NCBI GenBank assembly: GCA_963770765.1
Contig: CAVYQS010000007.1
Coordinates: 1 to 64,000 of the forward strand
Source of the DNA: CAVPCY01 sp963770765
GTDB taxonomy: Bacteria > Actinomycetota > Coriobacteriia > Anaerosomatales > PHET01
DNA length: 64,000 bases
Reading direction: 5' to 3'
The position numbers and the translations under genes are program-made. The notes beneath the pieces are model-generated. The model was not told the origin of the DNA. It did no database searches and worked only from the letters and a program-made list of their open reading frames with translations. The first letter of the stretch is position 1. Every line of letters begins with the position of its first letter. Below, piece after piece: positions 1 to 9,553 of the stretch.

Positions 1-1142
1 CAAAGCCGCACACTCGACGCCGGCAACGAAGACTGGATCAAGATCGACGGTCGGCAGGGAACACTCTACACGTTCGAGACCGCCGGCGCATAGCCGGTTG
101 ACACCTACCTTGAGGTCTTCTCGGCAGACAACACCCGGGTCGCCGCAAACAACGATGGCGGGGCAGGCGCGTTCTCACGCATCACCTACCAAGCACCCGC
201 TGACGGCGACCTGTTCGTCAAGGTTCGAGGCGCGAACGCGAGTGCTGCGGGCCGTACAGCCTGACGCTGAGCGCAACAGACGTCACGCCGCCCACCACCA
301 CCTCCAACGCGATGGCTACCTACCAGACACCTGCCGCGATCAACCTCACCGCGACGGACGACTGGAGCGGCGTCCAGAGCACGGAGTACCGCGTCGATGG
401 AGGTCCGTGGACATCCGGCACAGCGGTGTCGGTGGCTGCCCTCGGTCAGCACACCCTCGAATACCGTTCAATCGACAACGCCGACAATGAAGAGCAGGTT
501 CGCTCGGTGAGCTTCAACGTCGTTGCGATTCCCACGGTTCTGAGCGCCGTTACCACTGCAAGCCAGCCCAAGTACAACCGAAGCGTCGTGGTGTCCGCCA
601 AGCTCACGCGCGACTCGAGCGCAGGGGCACCTCTCGCCGGTAGGAAGGTCAGGCTCCAGTCGTCCGCGAACGGCAAGACGTGGGCCACGATCGCGACCCT
701 CACCACCAACGGTGCGGGCGAGGTCTCGCGCACGCGACTGCCTCGCACGACCAGGTACTACCGCTTCATCTACGACGGCACGTCGGGCCTCTACCTGGGC
801 AAGACCAGCAACTGGGTCAAGATCGCGCCCGGCGTATCGGTGACGCGGCCGAGCGGCCCCTCGGTGGTTCGTCCAGGCAGAACCTTCACGAGCACCGGCT
901 ACCTTAAGCCCAAGCACAAGTCCGGCACGAAGCCGGTCGTGGTGAAGGCCTACCGCCTCGAGTCCGGCAACTGGGTCTACAAGAAGGGCTTCAAGGCCAC
1001 AGCGTCAAACTACCGCTCCTACACCAAGTACAGCGCAAGAGTGAAGCTGACCAAGGGTGTGTGGAGAATCCGCACGCATCACCGAGCTGACGCACTGAAC
1101 AGCAGTACATACACCAGCTACCGCTACCTCGTGGTGCGATAG
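1..1142 (+). pseudogene. Surface/secreted protein with PPC and Ig-like domains, 5'-partial and disrupted
   Basis: The start lies before the window. Frame 1 reads a pre-peptidase C-terminal (PPC) type beta-sandwich, including DAGNEDWIKID and later NDGGAGAFSRITY, but it is cut by a TAG at 91-93. A loss of one base near 250 then moves the reading into the frame that continues PYSLTLSATDVTPP and runs to TAG at 1140-1142. The downstream part (from about 312) has an Ig/OmpL47-like repeat (LTATDDWSGVQSTEYRVDGG), then an Ig-like stretch and a basic, Tyr-rich C-terminal module. No sortase motif or membrane anchor is visible at the end. It resembles the multidomain exported proteins common in environmental actinobacteria; the enzymatic part, if any, lies upstream. 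The two lesions could be real decay or sequence errors. Confidence 0.6.
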
Positions 1143-1164
1143 CGCGTAGTTCGAAACGACCCAG

Positions 1165-1197
1165 AGCGGCCACCCTGCACGACGCAGGGTGGCCGCT
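1165..1197. terminator. Bidirectional hairpin terminator between convergent genes
   Basis: Arms 1166-1177 (GCGGCCACCCTG) and 1185-1196 (CAGGGTGGCCGC) are perfectly complementary with a 7-nt loop, and one more A-T pair extends the stem. It sits between the surface-protein gene on + and the zinc-ribbon gene on -. It is followed on + by the T-rich TTCTACTCT. Confidence 0.8.
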
Positions 1198-1233
1198 TCT
1201 ACTCTGTACTCAACAAGACGCCTGCAGGTCAGA

Positions 1234-1440
1234 CTAGTCCACGAACTTGATCATCGAGAACGAGTCTTGGTCCTTGTGGAGGCAGTCCGCATGGGTCGCG
1301 CGGCGCTCACCGGCGGTGATGTGCACGTTGCCGCAGTGCTCGCACACCGTGCGCTCGCACACCCTACACAGACCGAGACGGCGCACCTCAGTCGACCCGC
1401 AGTGCGGGCAGATGGCCATCGTACCGGTCTTGTCGAACAA
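1234..1440 (-). CDS. Small zinc-ribbon protein
   Basis: The 68-residue protein has Cys pairs CPHC, CRVC and CEHC plus a later H-x-x-C (HADC), enough for two small treble-clef or ribbon zinc sites. No other domain can be named. The TTG start at 1440 is chosen because GAGGGTGG lies 7 nt upstream; the internal ATG at codon 8 has no ribosome binding site. It lies downstream of the chorismate mutase/DAHP synthase pair on the same strand with about 100 bp between, so it may be the tail of that transcript. Function is unknown; a nucleic-acid or protein-binding role is only inferred from the zinc ribbons. Confidence 0.6.
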   Translation of the reverse strand: MFDKTGTMAICPHCGSTEVRRLGLCRVCERTVCEHCGNVHITAGERRATHADCLHKDQDSFSMIKFVD

Positions 1441-1544
1441 GCCGTCGCCACCCTCTAGGCCGAAAGAACGCGGCAGCTCTCGCGCCGTGATCCAACGACG
1501 CGAAACATCGAGCCGCCGCGGCGATCACGCCTCGAGATGCTCTG

Positions 1545-2343
1545 CTATGCGAGTGTCTTGCCTACCGCTGCGGCAACATCACTTAGTTCGGTCATGAGTG
1601 ACCTCAGTCCTGCAAGATCGAGCGACTGCGGGCCGTCGCACAGCGCCTCGCGAGGGTTGGGGTGCACCTCGACCATGATGCCGTCGGCGCCCACCGCCAC
1701 GGCCGCCCGGCTGATGGCCGGCACGAGATCCGCCCTGCCCGCCGGATGGGACACATCGACGATGATCGGGAGCAGCGAGAGGTTGTGCACGACCGGCACC
1801 GCTGTGATGTCGAGCGTGAAACGGTAGGCCGTCTCGAACGTCCGGATGCCTCGCTCGCACAGGATCACGTTCTCGTTGCCGTTCATGGTGATGTAGTTGC
1901 TCGCCTGCAGCCACTCTTCGATCGTCGAGGCCATGCCGCGCTTGAAGACGACCGGCTTGCCGGTGTCCGCGGTGACCTCTCCCACCTTGCGCAAGCAGGC
2001 TGAAGTTGGCCATGTTGCGCGTGCCGATCTGCAGCATGTCGGCGTACTCGTGGATCTTCTCGGCATGCGCGGAGTCGGTGACCTCGGTGACGACGAGCAG
2101 GCCGAACTCGTCGGCGGCCTCGCGCATCATGATGAGGCCCTCTTCTTCGAGGCCCTGGAACGAGAACGGCGACGTGCGCGGCTTGTAGGCGCCTCCGCGC
2201 ATGACCTTGATCCCCAGCTCCGCGAGCGTGGCCGCGACCTCGCGCATCTGCTCGAGGCTCTCGACCGAGCACGGCCCCGCGATGATCGTGCACGTGTCGT
2301 CGGCGTCGACTGCGCCGATCGCAGGCGCATCCTGGGCGGCCAT
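1545..2343 (-). CDS. aroF: 3-deoxy-7-phosphoheptulonate synthase, type I-beta (frameshifted)
   Basis: This enzyme condenses phosphoenolpyruvate and erythrose-4-phosphate, the first step of the shikimate pathway. The N-terminal part shows IIAGPCSVES and MRGGAYKPRTSPFSFQG, and the C-terminal part shows GKPVVFKRGM, NENVILCERGIRTFE and DVSHPAGRADLV, all typical of the KDO8P/DAHP synthase family. The two parts are in different frames: an extra base in a CC pair near 1985 separates NFSLLAQ from VGEVTADTGKP. With that base removed the protein is about 265 residues and complete, without the N-terminal regulatory domain many relatives carry. ATG at 2343 overlaps the chorismate mutase stop (TGATG), implying translational coupling and probably a functional complex. 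The lesion is probably a sequence error. Confidence 0.85.
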
Positions 2344-2623
2344 CAGCCTCTCATCTCCTTCGCGACGTGCAAGATGGCCTCGTAGATGTCGCGAAGGTCG
2401 TCTGCGTAGAGCGGTCCCTCGTTGCACTTGGCGACATTCGAGAAGATCTCCTCCTCGCGCTTGGGGTCGTAGAGCCCCCAGTGCGCCTGTGGCTTGAGGT
2501 GGCGGATGTCGAGCGAGCACTGGGCGCGCTCGTTGAGCAACTTGACCAGTTGGCAGTCGATCGCATCGATCCGCTCGCGGATCTCGGCGATCCGGCCTGT
2601 GCGTCCACGTTCTCCTCGGGCAT
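2343..2623 (-). CDS. aroQ: Chorismate mutase, AroQ type (frameshifted near start)
   Basis: This small all-helical chorismate mutase converts chorismate to prephenate for Phe/Tyr synthesis. RIAEIRERIDAIDCQLVKLL, DPKREEEIF and the C-terminal helix YADDLRDIYEAIL match the AroQ pattern, including the conserved Arg and Lys of the active site. The best start is ATG at 2623, which has GGGGG 6 nt upstream, but that frame (MPEENVDAQA) differs from the mutase frame by a missing base near 2590. Repaired, it is about 93 residues, normal for the family. It overlaps aroF by TGATG. In some bacteria this domain is fused to DAHP synthase and makes it feedback-sensitive; here it is a separate gene and may act in trans. 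Confidence 0.75.
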
Positions 2624-2678
2624 GAAGCGCCCCCTTCGTCAGGTTCGTATGCGGTCTTGTGCGCAAAACGACCCCTCG

Positions 2679-2687
2679 ATTATCGCA
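2679..2687 (-). promoter_or_regulatory. Extended -10 promoter for aroQ-aroF
   Basis: The minus strand reads TGCGATAAT, an extended -10 (TGn plus GATAAT). It lies about 55 nt upstream of the aroQ ATG, and no good -35 is visible. Sequence only. Confidence 0.4.
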
Positions 2688-2751
2688 CGGATGCATCGAG
2701 CCGACCCGTGCGGACACGTGGAGGGTGTCGCACGAGCGGTGGGCGGCGGCC

Positions 2752-4302
2752 CTACTCCCACTCGATCGTACCCGGCGGCTTGCTCGTGATGTCGTACGCG
2801 ACACGGTTGATGCCGTCGACCTCGTTGATGATGCGGTTGCTCATCTTCGCGAGCAGGTCGTGGGGCAGGCGCGCCCAATCGGCGGTCATCGCGTCGGCAC
2901 TTGCCACGGCGCGGATGATGATCGGGTTCTCGTAGGTGCGCTCGTCGCCCATCACGCCGACCGACTTGATGTCCGGGAGCACCGCGAAGTACTGCCATAC
3001 CTCACGATCGATGTCCCACTCGAGGATCTCTTCGCGAACGATCGCATCGGCGAGACGCAGCTTCTCGAGCTTGGCGTGCGTGATGTCGCCGATGATCCGC
3101 ACGGCGAGACCCGGACCGGGGAACGGCTGGCGGTGCACGATCTCATCGGGAAGTCCGAGTTCGGAGCCCACGGCGCGGACCTCGTCTTTGAACAGCGCCT
3201 TGAGCGGCTCGATGAGGTCGAAGTGCACGCCCTCGGGGAACGGGATCAGGTTGTGGTGGCTCTTGATCTTGGCCGCGTGTTTGTTGCCGGACTCGATGAC
3301 GTCGGGGTAGAGCGTGCCTTGGGCGAGCCACTTCACGCCTTCGAGCGTCGTGGCCTCCTCGAAGAATATCTTCCAGAACTCCTCGCCGATGATGCGGCGC
3401 TTGAGCTCGGGGTCGTCAACGCCCGCGAGCAACGACAGGTAGCGGTCCTCGGCGTCGACGTGCACGAGGTTGACGTGGAAGGTATCCCGAAACGCATGCA
3501 CGACCTGCTCGGCTTCGTTCAAGCGCATCATGCCGTGGTCGACGAAGACGCAGGTGAGCTGGTCGCCGATCGCGCGGTGCAGCAGGGCCGCCACCACGCT
3601 CGAGTCGACGCCACCGGACAACCCGCAGATGACGCGGTCGGTGCCCACCTGCGCGCGGACCGCGTCGACCGTCTCCTCGATGATGTTGAGCATCGTCCAG
3701 GTCGCGGGGATGTCCGCGATGTCGTGGAGGAACCGGCGGATGATCTGCTGACCGAACTCGGTGTGGGCGACCTCGGGGTGGAACTGCGTCGCGTAGAGCT
3801 TGCGCGCCGGGTCTTCCATCGAGGCGATGGCGGTCGTCGCCGTTCGACCGGTGACCGAGAAGCCCGCCGGCGCTGTGCCCACGCTGTCGCGGTGGCTCAT
3901 CCACACCTGCGAGGTCTCCGGCAGCCCCTCGAGCAGTCTGCACGCGGGCTCGAGCACGGTCAGCTCAGCGAAGCCGTACTCGCCGATGTCGGTCCTGGGG
4001 ATCTCGCCGCCCAGATGGAGCGCCATCTCCTGGATGCCGTAGCAGAAGCCCAGCACCGGGATGCCCAGGTCCAGGATCGCGGGGTCCATGTGCGGTGCGC
4101 CCTCGGCGTAGACGCTGGCGGGCCCGCCCGACAGGATCAACGCGGCCGGCTTGCGCCGCGCGACCTCCTCGGCGGTGATGTCGAACGGCACGATCTCCGA
4201 GTAGACCCGTGCCTCGCGCACGCGCCGTGCGATGAGCTGCGCGTACTGAGCGCCGAAGTCGAGGACGAAGACCGCTTGTTGCTGCTCGTGGTAGTCGGAC
4301 AC
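2752..4302 (-). CDS. guaA: GMP synthase (glutamine-hydrolysing)
   Basis: GuaA converts XMP to GMP using ATP and glutamine-derived ammonia. The N-terminal class I glutamine amidotransferase has the nucleophile in GFCYGIQEMA and the catalytic His/Glu in TQFHPEVAHTE. The ATP pyrophosphatase domain has the P-loop GLSGGVDSSVVA. The C-terminal dimerisation domain has RQPFPGPGLAVRIIG and ends in PPGTIEWE, the canonical tail. The protein is 516 residues, a normal length. GTG at 4302 is chosen because it lies 4 nt after the guaB3 stop and begins the conserved sequence; no strong Shine-Dalgarno is seen, suggesting coupling to guaB3. The gene is intact. Confidence 0.95.
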   Translation of the reverse strand: MSDYHEQQQAVFVLDFGAQYAQLIARRVREARVYSEIVPFDITAEEVARRKPAALILSGGPASVYAEGAPHMDPAILDLGIPVLGFCYGIQEMALHLGGEIPRTDIGEYGFAELTVLEPACRLLEGLPETSQVWMSHRDSVGTAPAGFSVTGRTATTAIASMEDPARKLYATQFHPEVAHTEFGQQIIRRFLHDIADIPATWTMLNIIEETVDAVRAQVGTDRVICGLSGGVDSSVVAALLHRAIGDQLTCVFVDHGMMRLNEAEQVVHAFRDTFHVNLVHVDAEDRYLSLLAGVDDPELKRRIIGEEFWKIFFEEATTLEGVKWLAQGTLYPDVIESGNKHAAKIKSHHNLIPFPEGVHFDLIEPLKALFKDEVRAVGSELGLPDEIVHRQPFPGPGLAVRIIGDITHAKLEKLRLADAIVREEILEWDIDREVWQYFAVLPDIKSVGVMGDERTYENPIIIRAVASADAMTADWARLPHDLLAKMSNRIINEVDGINRVAYDITSKPPGTIEWE

Positions 4303-4306
4303 GCGA

Positions 4307-5483
4307 CTACCGGCCCATTCCGACGCCTTGGGTGTTCTGCAGGACCTTGCCCTCCGTCTGGAGCGACGGTGCGACGAGCACCTCGGCCTTCTGGAAGCTC
4401 TTGAGGTTCTCGTAACCGCACGTCGACATCGAGGTGCGCAGACCGCCGAGCAAGTTGAGCGTCCCATCGTTCTGGTGCGCCGGACCGAGCAGTATCTCTT
4501 CGAGGCGTGCCGGTGACGCCGGCACGCACGCGGGTGCCGCGGGGAAGGTCGGCGTGGAACGTCGCCATGCCCCAGTGGTAGCCGCGCCCGGGCGCCTCGG
4601 AGGCGCTGGCGAGCGGCGAGCCGATCATGACCGAGTCGGCGCCAACGGCGATGGCCTTGGCGAGGTCGCCGCCGGTCCGCATGCCACCGTCGGCGATGAC
4701 GTGCGCGTAGCGGCCGGTCTCCTCGAGGTAGCGGGTACGCGCGGCCGCCGCATCGGCGATCGCGGTCGCCTGAGGAACACCGATGCCCAGCACCCGCCGA
4801 GACGTGCACGCGTGACCGGGGCCTACACCCACGAGCACGCCCACGGCGCCGGAGCGCATGAGGTGCAGCGCTCCTTGGTAGCTGCAGCAGCCACCGATGA
4901 TGCACGGGATGTCGAGTGACTCCACGAACGCGTTGAGGTCGAGGGGCTTGTCGTAGCTCGACACGTGCTCGGCCGAGACGACGGTGCCCTGGATGATGAG
5001 GATATCGAGGCCGCCATCCATCGCGGGGCCGATGAAGCGCTCGACGTTCTGAGGCGTGAGCGAGGCCGCGGCGAGAACGCCACCCTCCTTGATCTGCTTG
5101 ACGCGCTCGGTGACCAGCTCGGCTTTGACGTCCTCGGCAGCGTAGATCTGCTGCATCTTGAAGGTCGCCTCTTCCTTGTCGAACGAGGCGATCGCGTCGA
5201 GCTGAGGCGCGGGGTCGGCGTAGCGCGTCTGGATGCCCTCGAGGTTCAGCACGGCCAGGCCGCCGAGCTTGCCCATCGTGATGGCGAACGTGGGATCGAC
5301 GACGCCGTCCATGGCGCTTGCGAGCACCGGCAGCGGGAACGAGTAGTCGCGCCCGCCATACGAGAAGGTCCACGCGATGTCGATATCGCGTGGGTCGCGT
5401 GTGCGTCGTGAAGGTACGATCGCGATATCGTCGAAGCCGTATGCGCGCCGTGCGGTCTTTCCGCGTCCGATCTCGATCTCCAT
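4307..5483 (-). CDS. guaB3: GuaB3-family IMP dehydrogenase (frameshifted)
   Basis: This TIM-barrel IMP dehydrogenase relative of the GuaB3 group (about 390 residues) has no CBS pair. VLASAMDGVVDP, VGVGPGHACTSR (the loop carrying the catalytic Cys), IADGGMRTGGDLAKA and YHWGMATFHADLPRGTRV are characteristic. One extra C near 4508 shifts the frame between GVTGT and LEEILLGPAHQNDGTLNL; the C-terminal part, ending QNTQGVGMGR, is otherwise intact. ATG at 5483 has AAGGAGGAACC upstream. It is followed directly by guaA, so the pair would make GMP from IMP via XMP. GuaB3 proteins studied in cyanobacteria have IMP dehydrogenase activity; here the role rests on that and on gene context. No second IMP dehydrogenase is in the window. 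Confidence 0.85.
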
Positions 5484-5881
5484 GCTGCCTGGTTCCTCCT
5501 TGAGTCGGTTCAGCCGCGAACGGCGCTGTTCACACATCTCACTGCGTGGCGTCTCGGATACACGAAGACCAGGCCGATTCCGCTCGAGTGGTAAGCGGCG
5601 ATGCCTGGTCCGATGGAGTGCTGCGAGCGTCGCCCCGGACTGCGCGCACAAGACTGGCCCGCACCCGGTTCCGACATTCTAGTGGAGCGTGGCCCGTTCG
5701 TGAACAGCCAGAGCCACAATGAGCCGGCACTCTGCACACCTCGTGCCGCCTGAGCACACCCGAGACGCGCCTATCCCTCCCTTTGTGAGCGCGACCACAC
5801 CGGTTGTCGCGGGCACGGGGTATCATCACGGGGTGCTCGCCACCCGCCCCGCAGCCGCACCGTTCACCAGAAAGGCGGATC
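5484..5881. other. 398-bp divergent intergenic region: guaB3 leader and amidase upstream region
   Basis: The region carries the guaB3 promoter (5676-5704, minus) and a leader of roughly 185 nt before guaB3. The leader is GC-rich and can fold, but no known riboswitch core was recognised. On the plus side only an isolated -10-like TATCAT at 5821-5826 is seen before the amidase. Reading frames here lack coding features. Confidence 0.5.
5676..5704 (-). promoter_or_regulatory. Promoter for guaB3-guaA
   Basis: Minus strand: -35 TTCACG (plus 5699-5704), 17-nt spacer, -10 TAGAAT (plus 5676-5681). This is good sigma-A spacing. Transcription would begin near 5668, giving a leader of about 185 nt. Confidence 0.55.
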
Positions 5882-7556
5882 GTGACTCAGCGCACGTACC
5901 GAATCGTTCTCCAAGCGCTTGCTGCAGCGGCCGTTGTTTGCGCGTCGATCCTGGCCCCCGCCGCACAGGCCAAAGCGCCGGCGCCCGCGCCCCTCATCGT
6001 GATCGACCCCGGGCACGGAGGTCGCTACTCCAACGCGAACGCCAACGGTCTGCGCGAGAAGAAGGTCAACCTCGCCGATCGCGAAAGAGCTGCGCACAGC
6101 CCTTCTGGCCCGCGGCTATCGCGTGAAGATGACCCGCACGACCGACCGGGCGGTCACCTACGGCGACATCCGGACGTGGAACTACTCGGCGGCCAAGAAC
6201 CGGTGGGCGTACGTGGCCGATGGCCGTCGCGGCCTCTACGCCGGAATCCCCAAAGACGACCTTCAGGGGCGGGTGAACGTCGCCAACGCCGCGGGCGCCG
6301 ACCTCTTCATCTCGATACACGGCAACGGAGCGCGCCGTCGCTCGGCTCGAGGCACAGAGGTCTGGAGCTCCCGCCGAGACAAGCTCGGGTCCTCACTCGC
6401 GCCGTACGTGCAGCGGTCGGTCGTGAAGGCGACGGGGCTTCGCAACCGAGGGACGCACAAGGCCGACTTCTACGTATGCCGCTGGTCGAACATGCCGGCG
6501 ATCCTCGTCGAGACCGCGTTCATCTCGAACCCGCGCGACGCCAAACTCCTCAAGAAGTCGTGGTTCAGGCGCCGTCTGGCGCGGGGCATCGCCGACGGCG
6601 TCGACAGGTGGATGAACGCCAAGCCGTACGTCCGGAAGTACGCCCGGATCGCAGGACCCACGCCAACCGCACTCGCTGTGGCCGCATCGGCGACGCAGTT
6701 CCCCAACGGCGCCGACACGGCCGTGCTGGTCCGCTCAGACCAGACACGTGAAGCGCCCGGTGCCGCGGGGCTCGCAGCGCGCCTGAACGCGCCACTGCTC
6801 ATGGTCGAGGCCGAGGGTCCGGACGCCGCCACGGCGGCCGAGCTGGAGCGTCTCGCGCCCGAGCGCGTGGTGGTCGCAGGCGTCGACGGCTCGGTCGACG
6901 CAAGTGCTGTCGCTTCCGTAGCAGCCGCCTCCGAGCTCTCGACCGCCGCGATCGAGGTGATCGCGGCATCGGACCCTGTCGGACTCTCCGCTTCGATCGC
7001 CCAGAGCATGGGACCCGCGCCGAGCGGTCTGGTTCTGGTCGCCGGGGCTGACGACGTCTACTCCACCCTGCCGGCGGCGCCCATCTCGGCGTCTCACGGC
7101 ATCCCGCTCCTGCTCACCCGTGGCGGACAGCTCGATCCTGCCGCCGTCGCCTGGCTCGACACCAACAGGTCGACGATCAAGACGATGGTTCTGGTCGGAA
7201 GCTCAGCGAACGTCCCCACGGCAGTCGCGAGCGGCTACCCGTCGACCCGGATCGACGGTGCAAGCTACACCGAACGGGCCGCTCGGCTCAACGCGTACTT
7301 CTTCGGCAACGGCTCGGTGGGCTCCCTGCGGCCGGTGGTTGGCACGCTGCTCAACCACTCCGAGTACCTCGTAGCGGCGCGGCATGCCGGATACCGGCGA
7401 CAGCCGCTCATCCCCGTGTCGGGCAGGATGCTGCCTGTGTTCACGCGGGAGTGGATTTCGAACCGGCGCAGCGGCATCGGCAGCTTCGAGATCGTCACGT
7501 GCGGCTCGATCCCCTACCTCATGGACCACATGCTCGCAAAGGCCGACTACCTGTAG
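5882..7556 (+). CDS. Secreted N-acetylmuramoyl-L-alanine amidase with cell-wall-binding repeats (frameshifted)
   Basis: This exported peptidoglycan hydrolase cleaves the amide bond between muramic acid and the stem peptide. GTG at 5882 has AAAGGCGG upstream. A signal peptide follows (basic TQRTYR, then an Ala-rich core ending AAQA). The amidase_3 domain has VIDPGHGG, a second zinc His in SIHGNGA and the catalytic Glu in ILVETAFISNP. From about residue 260 the Ala-rich sequence resembles cell wall binding type 2 repeats (FPNGADTAVLV, LNAPLLMV, ERVVVAG), which would tether it to the wall. An extra G near 6080 puts the first 66 codons in another frame; removing it restores KVNLAIAKELRTALLARGYRV and a product of about 557 residues. 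The break is probably a sequence error. Confidence 0.85.
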
Positions 7557-7576
7557 GCTCCGACCTGTTCGACGCC

Positions 7577-8431
7577 CTAGGGTATCGAGGTGAGCACGAC
7601 GGCCACCAGCGCCATCGCTATGCCGACACGCTGCCATCCACGCAGGTGCTCGTGCAGCACGAAGCGCGCGAGGAGGATCGTGGCGACGGGGTAGAGCGCG
7701 CCGAGCACCGAGGCGAGCGCGAGGGGGCCCATCCGAAGCGCGACGACCTGTGCGAGATTCGCGGCCGCGTCCACCACCCCGGTGACCACGGCGAGCGACC
7801 GGGCATTCTTGAGCGGTACGACGCGCTTCAAGCCGCTCAGCATCGCCACCGTCGTAAACACGATCACCGACGTCATCCGAGCCGCGATCAAGGGGGCCAC
7901 ACCCGTCGAGGCAGGCGTCTGCGCCCAGCACAGGATCGACGTGCCGAACCCCACGCCTGCGACGATCGCGAAGACCAACGCGCGTCGACCCGTGCCGGCT
8001 TCCCGCGCCCCGGCATCCTCGTCGGAGGAGATGCTCACGATCACGACCGCTGTCAACGCGAACACCATGCCCGCAAGAGCGGGCAGGCTCGGTGGAGCAC
8101 CGGTCGACAGGCCCACTGCGGCCGGCAGAGCGCCCGACAGGGACGCGGCGATGGGCGCCACCACGCTCATGCGCCCGGTCGCCAGTCCGGCGTAGAGCGA
8201 GAGCACGCCCGTTCCGCCGAGAAGCCCCGCGGCAACACCCCACAGGATCCGCGGATCGGCCCAACTCGCCGGCGGGAGAACGATCGCGAGGACACTCATC
8301 ACGACCAATCCTGTCGCCTGGGCAGCGATCGTCACGATCAGCGCGGCGTCGCGCCGGCTCGCGAAGCCGCCGAGGAAGTCAGAACAGCCGTAGAGCGCGG
8401 CCCCTGTTGTCGCGATGAGGGCGGTGAGCAC
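7577..8431 (-). CDS. EamA/DMT-family transporter
   Basis: The 284-residue integral membrane protein has about ten predicted helices in two homologous halves of five, the drug/metabolite transporter fold (EamA). Substrate cannot be read from sequence; relatives export amino acids or other metabolites. The GTG at 8431 lies 2 nt after the ychF stop codon, so translation is probably coupled to ychF. The gene is convergent with the amidase. The second half ends with LGALYPVATILLARFVLHE, a typical DMT signature around helices 8-9. Confidence 0.8.
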   Translation of the reverse strand: MLTALIATTGAALYGCSDFLGGFASRRDAALIVTIAAQATGLVVMSVLAIVLPPASWADPRILWGVAAGLLGGTGVLSLYAGLATGRMSVVAPIAASLSGALPAAVGLSTGAPPSLPALAGMVFALTAVVIVSISSDEDAGAREAGTGRRALVFAIVAGVGFGTSILCWAQTPASTGVAPLIAARMTSVIVFTTVAMLSGLKRVVPLKNARSLAVVTGVVDAAANLAQVVALRMGPLALASVLGALYPVATILLARFVLHEHLRGWQRVGIAMALVAVVLTSIP

Positions 8432-8433
8432 GA

Positions 8434-9498
8434 CTACACGTTGAACTTGAAGTGGACCACGTCGCCGTCGGCGATGACGTACTCCTTGCCTTCGAGACGC
8501 AGCCTGCCGGCATCACGCGCACCCTTCTCGCCGCCGTACTCCACGAAGTCATCGAACGACGTGACCTCGGCCTTGATGAAGCCGCGTTCGAAGTCCGTGT
8601 GGATCACGCCTGCGGCCTGCGGGGCCTTGGCGCCGATGGGCACGGTCCACGCGCGGACCTCCTTCTCGCCCGCGGTGAAGTAGCTGTGCAGGCCGAGCAG
8701 GCGGTACGCCTCGCGGATCAGCGAGTTGAGGCCCGGTTCGGCGAGACCGATGTCGGCGAGGTACTCCGCCGCCTCGGCCGGCTCCAGCTCCGAGAGATCC
8801 GCCTCGACCTTCGCGCAGATCGGGATCGGCTTCACGCCATCGATCTCCGGCAGGTCGGCACCGACCTGACTCTCATCGACATTGGCGACGTAGAGCATCG
8901 GTTTCATCGTGAGCAGGTGCAGGTCGCGAAGCATGGCACGCTCGTCGTCTGTCATCGGCATGTGGTAGGCGCGGTGTCCCTCGGCGAGGTGATCGACGAG
9001 ACGCTTCACCAGCGCGATCTTCGGCTCGATGGTCTTGTCGCGCTTGGCCTCCTTCTCGAGCCGGGGCACGGCCTTCTCGGCGGAGGCCAGATCCGCGAGG
9101 ACGAGCTCGAGCTTGATCGTCTCGACGTCGGAGAGCGGGTCGACCTTCCCGTCCACATGGATGACGTTGTCATCGGTGAAGAAGCGCACGACCTCGGCGA
9201 TGGCATCGGTCTCGCGGATGTTGGCGAGGAACTGGTTGCCCAGTCCCGCGCCCTCGCTCGCACCCTTGACGAGACCCGCGATATCCACGAACTCCACCGC
9301 CGCAGGTAGCGTACGCTGCGGATTCACGATCTCGGCCAGCGCATCGATCCGCCGGTCGGGGACCGGGACGATACCCACGTTGGGCTCGATGGTCGCGAAC
9401 GGGTAGTTGGCGGCATCGACCTGGTTCTTGGTGAGCGCCGTGAAGAGGGTGGACTTGCCCACATTGGGCAGACCCACGATACCGATGGAGAGGGCCAC
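8434..9498 (-). CDS. ychF: Redox-regulated ATPase/GTPase YchF (OLA1 type)
   Basis: Universally conserved Obg-family P-loop protein that binds ribosomes and hydrolyses ATP in preference to GTP. G1 is GLPNVGKSTLFTAL and the switch region is DIAGLVKGASEGAGLGN. A coiled-coil stretch lies near residues 130-170 and the C-terminal TGS domain begins at YFTAGEKEVRAWTV. GTG at 9498 is chosen over upstream in-frame codons because it begins the conserved VALSIGIVG and has AAAGGAG 8 nt upstream; the product is 354 residues. The Asn-rich G4 of true GTPases is atypical, as in the family. It is the first gene of a two-gene unit with the EamA transporter. Confidence 0.95.
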   Translation of the reverse strand: MALSIGIVGLPNVGKSTLFTALTKNQVDAANYPFATIEPNVGIVPVPDRRIDALAEIVNPQRTLPAAVEFVDIAGLVKGASEGAGLGNQFLANIRETDAIAEVVRFFTDDNVIHVDGKVDPLSDVETIKLELVLADLASAEKAVPRLEKEAKRDKTIEPKIALVKRLVDHLAEGHRAYHMPMTDDERAMLRDLHLLTMKPMLYVANVDESQVGADLPEIDGVKPIPICAKVEADLSELEPAEAAEYLADIGLAEPGLNSLIREAYRLLGLHSYFTAGEKEVRAWTVPIGAKAPQAAGVIHTDFERGFIKAEVTSFDDFVEYGGEKGARDAGRLRLEGKEYVIADGDVVHFKFNV

Positions 9499-9553
9499 GC
9501 GAGAGACTCCTTTAGAGCAGGTCAGGGGCTCAATACCCCCGTCGGGACTGCTG

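Noticed and set aside
1985..1990. Programmed ribosomal frameshifting in aroF, guaB3 or the amidase
   Set aside because: No slippery heptamer, stimulator hairpin or internal ribosome site is seen at these points, and these families are not known to use it.
2659..4404. 581-codon open frame on + opposite guaA
   Set aside because: It is antisense to guaA, lacks any domain, is rich in Asp/Arg/His/Val as expected for GC-rich shadow frames, and has no ribosome site.
5821..5826. Promoter for the amidase at TATCAT
   Set aside because: No -35 at 16-18 nt and no extended -10; too weak to list.
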